In this document: piece after piece, positions 1-7,295 of the stretch
How the letters are laid out: every line of letters starts with the position of its first letter
Position numbering within the stretch: position 1 is the first letter of the stretch
Assembly: GCF_032586155.1 (NCBI RefSeq)
Contig: NZ_JAWHTC010000003.1
Coordinates: 1 to 64,000, forward strand
Direction of reading: 5' to 3'
DNA: 64,000 nucleotides
Origin: JAWHTC01 sp032586155
GTDB lineage: Bacteria > Pseudomonadota > Alphaproteobacteria > Rhodobacterales > Rhodobacteraceae
Position numbers and translations under genes: made by a program
The notes under the pieces: generated by a model
The model's input: the letters and a program-made list of their open reading frames with translations, nothing else
Databases searched by the model: none
What the model was told of the DNA's origin: nothing

Positions 1-61
1 TCGGTCGCTTGTTCGCCATTCTCGGTCCTCCGTTTCCTAAACATAGCGGTGGACCAGTTCA
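1..61 (-). mobile_element. Terminus of an IS3-type insertion sequence, running off the left edge
   Basis: Read on the minus strand, the segment begins TGAACTGGTCCACC, has a GGAGG ribosome-binding site and then an ATG at 18-20 that opens a frame starting M-A-N-K-R-P. That start resembles the first residues of IS3-family OrfA transposases as I remember them. The TG start of the terminus and the leftward reading frame fit an IS end. A closely similar end occurs at about 53698-53743. Only the first six codons of the presumed transposase are inside the window, so the family assignment is an inference. Confidence 0.45.
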
Positions 62-151
62 GATGGGGAGGCTCACCTCCTTGGGGTAATTGCGCCTATA
101 GAGCCAAGTCTGGCCCTTGAGATAGGCATAGCGAATGCGTGCAGACGACAT
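59..151 (-). pseudogene. Truncated N-terminus of a tyrosine integrase, cut by the IS end
   Basis: An ATG at 149-151 with an AAGGA ribosome-binding site opens a 30-codon frame with the segment RIRYAYLKGQTWLYRRNYPK. This resembles the N-terminal DNA-contact region of phage-type tyrosine recombinases in Rhodobacterales. The frame then reads SLPI and stops exactly where the IS-like terminus begins. I infer that the insertion split an integrase gene, whose remainder would lie beyond the window. The fragment is short, so the family call is tentative. Confidence 0.35.
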
Positions 152-186
152 GGTCTGTTCCTTTCGTATCGAATTGTGGGATTGGT

Positions 187-384
187 TCAGTCAGCCGCCC
201 GAGAATGGACGCGCAGGATGAGATCGAAGTCGGGCTCGCCGTACTCATCTTTGAGGGGACCGGTGAGCGAGTAGCCAGTTACGAGGTCCTCGTAGACCTC
301 ATCGACGAGGAAGAGGTGTTCCGGCCAGTCTTCTCCGGCGCGAATGACGACGACGTCGCCTTCTTTCAGGTCCAGATAGCTCAT
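187..384 (-). CDS. Small acidic hypothetical protein (65 aa)
   Basis: A 65-residue soluble, acidic protein that I do not recognise. It begins MSYLDLKEGDVVVIRAG, suggestive of a small beta-barrel, but no catalytic motif is visible. The start at 384 was chosen because GGAGGGG lies six bases upstream; the longer open frame reaching 648 has no such site. It follows the hydrophobic gene at 387-617 by two bases and is almost certainly co-transcribed with it. Base composition and context place it in the accessory island next to the broken integrase. Confidence 0.6.
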   Translation of the reverse strand: MSYLDLKEGDVVVIRAGEDWPEHLFLVDEVYEDLVTGYSLTGPLKDEYGEPDFDLILRVHSRAAD

Positions 385-386
385 GC

Positions 387-617
387 CTAACCCCTCCGCG
401 TGAAGAGGTCGGGCAGTAAGGCACCCAGGGTAAAGCCGAGGGACAAGGGGAAGGGGATCGGCTTTAACCAGTCCGGTATGGCCGACAGGACCAGCAGGAC
501 CGTCGCAAGCCCCTGTGGGATGGAAAGCTGAAGTCCGAAACGGTGTTTCAGTGCCCAGCTCAGGGCCAGCCGAAAGCCGCCCCCGACTGCGACAAGCAGT
601 GTGAAGGTTGTAAGCAT
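387..617 (-). CDS. Small membrane protein (76 aa), unknown function
   Basis: A 76-residue protein with two or three hydrophobic stretches: an N-terminal segment around residues 1-20, and segments around 37-50 and 55-70. It is likely an inner-membrane protein. A GGAG ribosome-binding site lies eight bases before the ATG at 617. Its stop is two bases before the start of the 65-residue gene, so the two form a small leftward operon. I do not recognise the family. Confidence 0.55.
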   Translation of the reverse strand: MLTTFTLLVAVGGGFRLALSWALKHRFGLQLSIPQGLATVLLVLSAIPDWLKPIPFPLSLGFTLGALLPDLFTRRG

Positions 618-752
618 CTATGTATCTCCATGATGATTGCTCCATCATAGATGCTTGAGGTTGCTCGGTTTTTCGGGTGCTTGACTTGGCTCAACGACAA
701 TTGCTCCAGCCTTCAGATAAACTTAGAACTAGCGGCCATGGAGGAAGCAGAT

Positions 753-1214
753 ATGTCAGGAGTTCGGTGGAAGAATACTCCAATCTGCAATTTTTGTCTC
801 GCTCCGGTGATATTCAGAATACTGACTGTGGTAGTTCTTTCGTTCTGCTTTGCCGTGATTTCAGCCCAAGAATCCCAAGCACAGAGAATTAAGAACACAG
901 GGCCAACGCCAGCAGAAGCAGTGGCGATTTACACGCAAGTATGCGTCGACAATCGAAAGTTTGAAGACAGAGTCGCAAGGGCTCTCAAAATTGGGTTCGT
1001 CCCGGCTGGTAAAGTCTTAGGTGACGAAGGCTATGCGTCAACAAAGTCGAACATCAGAGTGTTTGTGTCGCCAAGTCGCTGCGGTATGATTTGGCTGAAA
1101 GTCGCGCCGAAAAAGCAATATAGGCAAGCATTCGGTTCAATGGGGTTGGGTGGAGTTGCCACTTACATGGTTCACAATGAGCCGCGAACGTATCTTTTCA
1201 CCCAGATGCGATGA
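753..1214 (+). CDS. Exported hypothetical protein (153 aa)
   Basis: The protein begins with a positively charged stretch and a long hydrophobic segment (about residues 20-38) ending in an A-Q-A type signal-peptidase site, so it should be exported to the periplasm. The mature part has two cysteines and a C-terminal half rich in basic and aromatic residues; I recognise no family. The start at 753 is preferred over the longer frame from 651 because GGAGG lies eight bases upstream of it. The neighbours are further small exported proteins, which suggests island cargo rather than core genes. Confidence 0.55.
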   Translation: MSGVRWKNTPICNFCLAPVIFRILTVVVLSFCFAVISAQESQAQRIKNTGPTPAEAVAIYTQVCVDNRKFEDRVARALKIGFVPAGKVLGDEGYASTKSNIRVFVSPSRCGMIWLKVAPKKQYRQAFGSMGLGGVATYMVHNEPRTYLFTQMR

Positions 1215-1317
1215 CACCTAAAGTCGACCAATATTGCGAAGTGGGTTTGAACTTAGGAAAGAGGCCAGCGACACGAAGCCATTTACCACCGCCCACAGAA
1301 TTTGAAGGGAGGATAAA

Positions 1318-1944
1318 TTGAGATTTCTCATGTGTATCGTGCTTTTCGTTTCACTCGGGGGGTGTTTCCTTTCTGATTCCCCCGCGATTTCCGATGCTAC
1401 CGCTGAAAATGTAGGCGCTCGCCTCCAGTATACGGAGTACAATCCCTATGCGCAGCCGCAAGACGAACGCACATTTATTCGGTTTAAGCGCTGGAAAGGC
1501 AAACAATACCGACTGACGTTAGCCAATGAAGTTGGCTCGCAGGAAACGGACGCATACAAAGGTTGGTTGATACGGCGCTTTGGAACTCGTAACGGTGAGC
1601 CGATATTCTTGATCCAATACCAAGAACCGAACGAAAGACGTCGAGATGCACCGCTGCACGGCTATGATGCGACCGTTCTCATTTATCCAGTTGTCGTCAC
1701 TCCTGGAGGTGTTGGCATTGTTGGCGCAGTCGACTGCAAGGACAAGCGCGTCAAGCGTGTAGCTCGCTCGCATGGAATCAAGATTTCTTGCACTGACGCT
1801 GGCGACGAGCCATTCAAGTTTCCGCGCATTGTGAACAAGGCCAGCGAAAAGCAGATCTGGTCATTCTTGGTCGAATTGCTATCGAGAAATCTGTTCAAGT
1901 GGGAAGATACGCATCGGTTCTCGGCCTTTGGCTGGCAATTCTAG
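1318..1944 (+). CDS. Putative lipoprotein (208 aa)
   Basis: The N-terminus reads MRFLMCIVLFVSLGGCFL, a short hydrophobic signal ending in an S-L-G-G-C lipobox, so the protein is likely lipid-anchored at Cys16. The start is a TTG preceded by GGGAGG at the proper distance; the next in-frame ATG (MCIVL) would give a poor signal. The mature part contains a basic central region but no motif I can assign. It lies 103 bases after the exported protein at 753-1214, in the same orientation. Confidence 0.55.
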   Translation: MRFLMCIVLFVSLGGCFLSDSPAISDATAENVGARLQYTEYNPYAQPQDERTFIRFKRWKGKQYRLTLANEVGSQETDAYKGWLIRRFGTRNGEPIFLIQYQEPNERRRDAPLHGYDATVLIYPVVVTPGGVGIVGAVDCKDKRVKRVARSHGIKISCTDAGDEPFKFPRIVNKASEKQIWSFLVELLSRNLFKWEDTHRFSAFGWQF

Positions 1945-2019
1945 CCCTCGGTGGAATTCGGCGCAGCTACCCTCGGAGCTCTTACTGCTCGCCTAAGTTC
2001 TAAAGAGGACGAAAACGAA

Positions 2020-2190
2020 ATGAGTATTGAGTGGGACAAAAGGACCCTATTTGACGACCGAAGGCTGGCGCGACTGAAAGCACGGGTTTTGTCTCGACAC
2101 GTTTCCGGGAACCAGATCAAAGCGCTCTTCGTCACTTCCCGGTATTTTTCACTGAAATTGGAGAAACGAAACTTTGGAGGTGATCGATGA
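2020..2190 (+). CDS. Small basic hypothetical protein (56 aa), coupled to the next gene
   Basis: A 56-codon frame that starts MSIEWDKRTLF and is rich in arginine and lysine. Its TGA stop overlaps the ATG of the next gene in an ATGA arrangement, which supports real translation by coupling. An AGAGGA sequence lies about ten bases before the ATG. A longer frame from 1951 exists but lacks a ribosome-binding site. No family is recognised. The short length leaves some doubt. Confidence 0.4.
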   Translation: MSIEWDKRTLFDDRRLARLKARVLSRHVSGNQIKALFVTSRYFSLKLEKRNFGGDR

Positions 2191-2693
2191 GAAGGTTCTT
2201 TCTGGCGGTTTTGTTTTTGGCGGTATCGATTTCGCAAGCGGAAGCGGATAATGAGATTTTCCGCAACCCGGATTTGGGAATAGCCTTTTATGCACCCGAG
2301 GAATGGGACATTGAGTTGGTCGATGCCTCCGATACCTACGTACGCGCAGATGTAGGTCCGGCAGACAAGCGGGGTTTCTGTGGCATTCACAGCTTCACCA
2401 CCGACGTAAAATCGGTTGCGGAAATCGCGGACCGGATGACCGAGGCATTGGCCGCGGAGCTAGAGAAGGACGGGATACTGCAAACCGAAATTGAGCGAAA
2501 CAACATTACTACCGCCTCAGGGGTCGCGGGTGTGAGGGTGTCGGTACTTATGAATGACGACGGGTGGTCGAAGCGGGCCTACTTCCTTCACAAAGGTGTG
2601 GCGCACATGGTTGATTGTGAAACCACCCTCCGGGACCGGGACGAATTCAAACCCGCCTTCGACACAGTGCATTCGACCTTCGACATCGATTAG
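2187..2693 (+). CDS. Exported hypothetical protein (168 aa)
   Basis: A clear signal peptide (MRRFFLAVLFLAVSISQAEA) precedes a mature domain of about 148 residues beginning with the phrase NPDLGIAFYAPEEWDI. This layout is reminiscent of periplasmic PsbP-like or DUF1795-like folds, but that is only a resemblance. Two cysteines (in GFCGIH and DCETT) could form a disulfide. The GGAGGTGATCG ribosome-binding site is near perfect, and the start overlaps the stop of the 56-residue gene. Role unknown; probably island cargo. Confidence 0.6.
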   Translation: MRRFFLAVLFLAVSISQAEADNEIFRNPDLGIAFYAPEEWDIELVDASDTYVRADVGPADKRGFCGIHSFTTDVKSVAEIADRMTEALAAELEKDGILQTEIERNNITTASGVAGVRVSVLMNDDGWSKRAYFLHKGVAHMVDCETTLRDRDEFKPAFDTVHSTFDID

Positions 2694-3067
2694 ACTGGGT
2701 GACCTAAGGCTTGTTTGTCCGCATTTGGGACATTCTCAGCCGCTAGTCCTCCCTTCAATCTCTTCCCAGACCAGCCCCATACGTCGTCCCTGAGGCGCTT
2801 TCTGCATCCCCATACACAAGCTGTTTCCTAGTGTTCCCTCCTCATATATGGGCCCCGTATCCAGGCTCTCTTTACCCATTTCGCCCCCAGGAATGCCCCA
2901 AACTCGCGGCTTCACAGGCTAAGCCGATGAAGGGAAAGCCAAGGCAGGGTTTCCTACCACCCCAGCCGTCACCTGATTGCTCGTATCTGGCTATATCGGA
3001 AGTGCCCCAGGAACTGCCCCAGTTCGGCGTAGGGCTTGGCTAAGGCGATGAAGCTGATCACCACGCA
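2694..3067. repeat. Gene-free stretch with tandem 121-bp attachment-like repeats
   Basis: No convincing gene is present. From about 2881 two diverged direct copies can be aligned at a constant offset of 121 bases: GCCCC/TGCCCC pairs at 2883/2894 and 3003/3015, GGCTAAGCCGATGAAG at 2917 against GGCTAAGGCGATGAAG at 3038, and CCCAGCC at 2961 against 3082. A third TGCCCC pair lies at 3143/3155. In every pair the two boxes are 12 bases apart. The second copy ends in the tRNA-Gln 3' end sequence. I read these as relics of integrase arm and core sites left by successive insertions. Confidence 0.5.
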
Positions 3068-3532
3068 TCGAGTCCTGCCTTCCCAGCCATCATCCTATTA
3101 GACAATGTAGCATGGTTTCCGGGTCCTCGGATTAGCCGGAAATGCCCCCGTTTATGCCCCTGTTTCAGGGTGGCCCATGGCGGTGCTTATCCAGGGGGGT
3201 CTGACCCCATCCCTATGTATGATTCCTAGGGGGATATACCTACTACATAATAGGTATAAGTAATGGATAAGAAGAAAGAGAAGGAACCCAATAAGACCCC
3301 TTGGTAAGGTCCCTAAGAGGACTATGTAGAGGGGTAAGAAGGGCAGGCAGGACAGCATCACATGGCAAGGATAGACAACCCAAGGCACTCCAGGCCGATC
3401 GACGTGCATCGGTGGTCTGAGCATCCCGAGGTGAAGGCCTTGGTGGATACGATCTGGGAGAAGTACCTGCCCGAGGATATTACCAAGGCGGGACCGGGGC
3501 CGAAGCCAAGGACGGCGTTCAGGAAGCAGCTG
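3068..3532 (+). repeat. Left copy of a long inverted repeat (tRNA-Gln 3' end plus polymerase-gene start)
   Basis: This segment matches, in inverted orientation, 8601-9055. It begins with 22 bases identical to the 3' end of the tRNA-Gln gene (3068-3089), continues through a partly diverged leader with two TGCCCC boxes and a palindrome, and ends after codon 57 of the polymerase-like gene, at CAGCTG (3527-3532), where identity stops abruptly. The arrangement means either an inverted duplication or two copies of related elements facing each other around the reverse-transcriptase genes. Confidence 0.75.
3235..3258. promoter_or_regulatory. Palindrome before the truncated polymerase-gene copy
   Basis: TATACCTA and TAGGTATA form a perfect 8-bp inverted repeat with an 8-base spacer, about 100 bases upstream of the ATG at 3362. 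The same palindrome lies before the full-length copy at 8878-8901. Conservation in both copies suggests an operator or a transcript hairpin. Its binding protein is not known. Confidence 0.4.
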
Positions 3533-3568
3533 TCTCACGACATCAAAGCTATACGCAAAAAGGAATGA
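3362..3568 (+). pseudogene. Truncated 5' copy of the polymerase-like gene
   Basis: The first 57 codons match the N-terminus of the protein encoded at 7296-8771 with one visible substitution (HPEV for HSEV). After R-K-Q-L the frame enters unrelated sequence and ends eleven codons later. Only the N-terminal segment ahead of the winged helix is retained, so the product should have no polymerase activity. Unlike the full copy it has an ATG start. It could be a fossil of inversion or partial insertion, or a donor for recombination with the other copy. Confidence 0.6.
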
Positions 3569-3622
3569 ATTATCACTATCAGTAATTTTTTACTTGCGCA
3601 TGTAGGGCCCATCAACTAATTT

Positions 3623-3873
3623 GATGATGTGATGATTTTCGCATTAGCAGAACCCGACAAAGGCTGGGGCCAGAGGCCCTGTGAAGGCTTTGCGCCTTCG
3701 ACTCTCACCTGCGTCTCGGACGGGACCGTGGCCGCGCGCCGCACCCATCCGGGGTTGGGTGCGGCATGGAAGGGGTCAAACGTCGCTGATCGCAATCCTC
3801 GTTCCTACGGGGGCCAGTACTTTCACTGGTCGGAACTGAGGAGCAAATACGATGCGAAAACGAAAAGATCATC
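3623..3873 (+). ncRNA. Putative retron msr-msd RNA
   Basis: The region carries retron-RNA hallmarks. A 9-base segment at 3636-3644 (TTTTCGCAT) is perfectly complementary to 3852-3860 (ATGCGAAAA), acting as a1/a2 arms; outer bases GATGAT (3623) and ATCATC (3868) can add pairs. Directly after a1 comes TTAGC (3644-3648), as in the known Eco1 retron where the G is the branching base; here that would be G3647. Inside are hairpins at 3683-3699 (6 bp), 3738-3765 (10 bp perfect) and a long one at 3797-3841 (CCTCGTTCC with GGAACtGAGG, inner CCAGT/ACTGG). The retron-type reverse transcriptase follows. Exact RNA ends are not determined. Confidence 0.7.
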
Positions 3874-3980
3874 GCCAGCGACGGCGTCGGAAACGTCCAT
3901 CTTGGCGGCGGCATCTCTGGATGCTTGTCGTCGGCATCATGAGGGCTTTGGACCTGTTGATGTCTTGGTGGGAGTGATCG

Positions 3981-4340
3981 ATGCCCCCTTTACAGCCCTT
4001 GGTGTTACCCATGGCTGAACCGAAACGTCAAATGATGAATGAAGCCTTGTCGCTTGCCCGTATGTATTGGGGCTATTCGCAAGCGGAAATGGCCGATGCT
4101 CTCGGTATGTCGCAGGCGATGGTTTCTGAAATCGAACGCGGGGCGAAGTCGGTGACACTTGAAACACTGGACCGATATAGCACTGCATTAGGGGTGAAGA
4201 AGTCGCAGCTCATGTTCTTCGCGGAGGAAATTGAAGGGCAAGCGCCGGTGCGCAAAGGGCGGCTGATCATTGCTGAGAAAGCTTTGACAATTCTTCGCAA
4301 ACTCAAGCCGATAGATGCAGAAGATGCAACGGCGCAGTAG
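3981..4340 (+). CDS. XRE-family helix-turn-helix protein of the retron
   Basis: A 119-residue protein with a typical Cro/CI-type helix-turn-helix at about residues 30-75; the core reads SQAEMADALGMSQAMVSEIE. The C-terminal 40 residues are basic and helical. The ATG at 3981 is chosen because GGGAG lies nine bases upstream; an internal ATG at 4011 is the alternative. It sits between the msr-msd RNA and the reverse transcriptase and overlaps the latter by 26 bases. Some retron classes carry a small HTH protein as the accessory gene (type VI in one classification, from memory). It may be repressor, effector, or both. Confidence 0.75.
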   Translation: MPPLQPLVLPMAEPKRQMMNEALSLARMYWGYSQAEMADALGMSQAMVSEIERGAKSVTLETLDRYSTALGVKKSQLMFFAEEIEGQAPVRKGRLIIAEKALTILRKLKPIDAEDATAQ

Positions 4341-5388
4341 GAAAAAGACAGGCGAACGCTATGAGCTCGAACGCTCGCCGCTTGCTCAAAGCCCAACACA
4401 AAAGGACATTGCGGCGCTGGTGCGCGAAACTAAGAGCGATTTGAAAACTCTAGCAACTGGGCGTTTCAAGGAGCAGTTTCTCGTTCGCAGAACGATTACT
4501 ACCAACGGCAAGACCCGTGAACTTGTTTATCCCGAAGGGAGACTTCGGGCTGTGCACGAACGCCTTAAGTTCCATCTTTCGAAGATTGTTCAGCCAAGTT
4601 ATCTAATGAGCCCGCGGAAAGGCCGCGCGCAGAGGGATAATGCGGCAGCTCACTTGGATGCGGCACAGTTTCTCACACTTGACCTGCGACAGTTCTACCC
4701 CTCAACAACGCGCCAGATGATACGGAATTCACTTGCCGCTCAATTTGGCATGCAAACCGACGTTGCTGGGCTGATTGGTCATTTGGCAACTGCTGACGAC
4801 TGCGCCTGTTTCGGGTCACCACTAACGCCTGTTCTTGCCGCGCTGGTTCACCGTCCAATGTTTGATCGCATTGCGGATCGCTGCAGGTCGGATGATCTCA
4901 GTTATACCGTATGGGTCGATGACTTGACGATTTCCGGCGAACGATTGACCGGTGACCTTCGCACAGCCATCAGAGCGATCATCTCCGAGCATGGTTTGCG
5001 TTCACACAAGTTAAAAACCTATACAGGCAATCGCGCAGTGTTCATAACCGGCGTGGGTGTTGTGGGTTCGAACCTCGTGGTCCCGCGCCGATTGGAACTC
5101 CGCTCTAAGGAACTGTGGGCGGAACTGAAAGCATGCGAAACTTTCGAGGAGAAAGACACATCGTCTACTCGCCTCTTGTCTCATCTCGGTGGCATCCGCG
5201 CCGTAGTCGGGCCATCGAGCCAGCGTGGCCAAAAAATTGCGAGCGAGATGAATTCTATCCGCCAAAAACGTGAAAAAGCGCGTCGGTCTCATCAGCAGGA
5301 ATTCCTGGCGCGAACATCGGGCGCTCTTCAATTAAGCGACTCTGAGAAGATAGCACGCAAAGCCGAAATTGACGCTCTGCCGTTTTAG
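4315..5388 (+). CDS. Retron-type reverse transcriptase
   Basis: A 357-residue reverse transcriptase. Visible motifs are the retron-specific NAxxH motif (NAAAH, residues 109-113), the palm motif LDLRQFYPS (122-130), GSPLTPVLAALV (167-178) in place of the usual PTSP box, the catalytic VWVDD (199-203), and a VTG-like motif as FITG (243-246). These fit a retron enzyme that primes from the branching guanosine of its own RNA. The length is normal for retrons. It overlaps the HTH gene by 26 bases and must be co-expressed with it. The start could also be the ATG at 4324. A group II intron enzyme is unlikely because no maturase or endonuclease domain follows. Confidence 0.85.
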   Translation: MQKMQRRSRKKTGERYELERSPLAQSPTQKDIAALVRETKSDLKTLATGRFKEQFLVRRTITTNGKTRELVYPEGRLRAVHERLKFHLSKIVQPSYLMSPRKGRAQRDNAAAHLDAAQFLTLDLRQFYPSTTRQMIRNSLAAQFGMQTDVAGLIGHLATADDCACFGSPLTPVLAALVHRPMFDRIADRCRSDDLSYTVWVDDLTISGERLTGDLRTAIRAIISEHGLRSHKLKTYTGNRAVFITGVGVVGSNLVVPRRLELRSKELWAELKACETFEEKDTSSTRLLSHLGGIRAVVGPSSQRGQKIASEMNSIRQKREKARRSHQQEFLARTSGALQLSDSEKIARKAEIDALPF

Positions 5389-5503
5389 AGCGATTTACGG
5401 GCCGGACGCTGACCGTGCATTGAATAACTGATGGTTAAAGACTTCACTAGGCTCAAGTGTTAAGTCACTTTTGGGCGAAATCTCGGAAGAGGGCACTAAA
5501 TCT

Positions 5504-7147
5504 GTGACGAGCAAGAAAGTGATTTTTCAGCGGCTCCTTGAGCGGGGATTTTACCCACGTGAGTTACCGCCAACTTTTCGAACCGATAAATTTGGAGCAT
5601 TGCTTGCCTCGAAACCAGAATATTTGAAACCGCAGGATGATTTCTCGGGTGAGACTATTTTCTTGGACGGAGCTACATTTCAAGGAAACCACAGAACTTT
5701 CGGCATAATTAATCCCATTAACTATGCGATGCTCTCAGAGTTTTTGGCCGGTAACTGGAAAAAAATCGAAAAGGTTATGGCCGTAAGCCAATTCTCTGCA
5801 TTTAAAATTTCTTTCCCAGACAACCTAATTGTGGGTGGACGGGCATTTCAAAAGTCGTCGTTCTCAGGGAAGCTGAAGAAACAGGCTTATCTCTCGAGCG
5901 CTTACCCTTCCGTGGTCCACTTGGACATCAACAGGTTTTATGGTTCGATCTATTCCCACTCGATCCCTTGGGCTGTTTTGGGGAAATCGAAGGCGTTGAA
6001 ACGTCATAAGAAAAAAACTTTGGAGAAGCATTGGAGTGCGCAACTTGATCGTCTTGTTAGAGCCTGTAACCGCAATCAAACGATTGGCATACCCATTGGT
6101 CCTGATACCTCTCGAGTGGTATCCGAAATCTTGCTGTCCCGGATCGACTGCGAGTTAAAGAAGAATGGGCCTGGCCTGCAAAAAAGACAAGTGTTCCACA
6201 ACATTGATGATTACGAGATTGGCGTCGAGAATACGACAGAAGCTGAGAGAGTGATCGCTAGGTTCGAAAAGGAAATCAGGAAATTCGAGCTTAGAAGCCA
6301 CGATGGGAAGACACAGATTGCTTCTGGTGAATTACCAGAAAACCTTCGCTGGGAGCCCAAGTTCAGCTTGCTAAAGGACCTGGAGGACGCGGAGTTCTTG
6401 AATGGCTTCTTTGCACTTTTGGCTAGTGAGCGAGAAGCATATCCTGGGTCCAATGTCGTGGGTTACGGACTAAGCCGGTTTGCGAAAAAGATCGCTTCAT
6501 GTGCGGATAAAGAACTTGCTCTGCGCCACCTTCAGACCTTGCTGTACTCATCGCCACGTTTTGTAAGTTGGGTGGCACCTTTGATCGTCGGCCTTAAGGG
6601 AGGCGATGACCTCGATCGCGCTCAGAAGAGAATGCTCAGGTGGGGAGTGGAAGAATGCTCTCGGAGGCACGACACCGTTTCGCTCTTGTGGTTTTTGTAC
6701 CTCTACATTCATTTCGATCTTAAGCTCTCCAAAGCCCACAAGAATCTCTGTTTCGAGGTTGAGTCTGTTTTGGTGGATTTAGTATTGGCCCATGCCGATC
6801 ACAATGGGCTTGTCAAAGGGGGACTTTCAGAGGTTTCGGTTCGCTACTCAAACTCGACACTGAGCTCATCAGAGTGGCTATTCCTGTACGAAACAGAAAA
6901 ACGAGGATGGAAGGCCGCTGCGAAAAACAAGAAAATCGGCCAGCCGGGTGATCCAAGGAAGTTTTTTAAACTAATGAACAAAAACGACGTTCACTTCTAC
7001 GATGTGAGTGCCTTTGGCATTTCCGCATTTGCATGGGCTCTCAAGGAGGACGACTTCTATCCAGCTCACGAGGACGAGGAAGTGTTTCCTGATTTTGACG
7101 AAGTTGACGCGGATGAATACGATTCTGATGACTTCTTTTTCTATTGA
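5504..7147 (+). CDS. Second reverse transcriptase, abortive-infection/DRT-like (about 547 aa)
   Basis: The N-terminal half has reverse-transcriptase motifs in the style of AbiK/DRT-type enzymes: DINRFYGSIYSHSIPWA (141-157), GIPIGPDTSRVVSEILLSRID split around 195-215, and the catalytic HNIDDYEIG (232-240). The usual tyrosine of YxDD is asparagine here (Asn233). Residues from about 300 to 500 are leucine-rich helices without further motifs, as in the helical C-terminal domains of that group, and the last 35 residues are strongly acidic and aromatic. GTG at 5504 is preferred because GGAAGAGGG lies ten bases upstream; TTG at 5471 is the alternative. It follows the retron enzyme by 115 bases. A Drt3b-like role is possible, not shown. 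Confidence 0.75.
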   Translation: MTSKKVIFQRLLERGFYPRELPPTFRTDKFGALLASKPEYLKPQDDFSGETIFLDGATFQGNHRTFGIINPINYAMLSEFLAGNWKKIEKVMAVSQFSAFKISFPDNLIVGGRAFQKSSFSGKLKKQAYLSSAYPSVVHLDINRFYGSIYSHSIPWAVLGKSKALKRHKKKTLEKHWSAQLDRLVRACNRNQTIGIPIGPDTSRVVSEILLSRIDCELKKNGPGLQKRQVFHNIDDYEIGVENTTEAERVIARFEKEIRKFELRSHDGKTQIASGELPENLRWEPKFSLLKDLEDAEFLNGFFALLASEREAYPGSNVVGYGLSRFAKKIASCADKELALRHLQTLLYSSPRFVSWVAPLIVGLKGGDDLDRAQKRMLRWGVEECSRRHDTVSLLWFLYLYIHFDLKLSKAHKNLCFEVESVLVDLVLAHADHNGLVKGGLSEVSVRYSNSTLSSSEWLFLYETEKRGWKAAAKNKKIGQPGDPRKFFKLMNKNDVHFYDVSAFGISAFAWALKEDDFYPAHEDEEVFPDFDEVDADEYDSDDFFFY

Positions 7148-7295
7148 AGAATGCGTTTGAATTCACTGAGAGTGGCCTGTGCAAATTGCAGCGGGGAGCA
7201 ACCGTGAAACGCGTGGAAGGGCTGCTTATCGAAATCTGCTCTGCGGCGACAATCGAAAGGCTGGAAGTCATGTCGGCAAGCCAACAAAAGGTGCG

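Noticed and set aside
2850..3160. CRISPR array
   Set aside because: The repeats are two to three diverged 121-base units, not short identical repeats with unique spacers, and no cas gene is present.
3152..3538. 128-codon open frame on the minus strand within the left inverted repeat
   Set aside because: It is the reverse of the duplicated polymerase-gene leader, and the matching region at 8601-9055 does not keep the frame.
3629..4018. 129-codon open frame over the retron RNA region
   Set aside because: No ribosome-binding site, no family-like composition, and the strong RNA structure explains the sequence better.
3623..5388. Group II intron
   Set aside because: The reverse transcriptase has no maturase or endonuclease domain, and the RNA lacks a recognisable domain V; retron motifs fit better.
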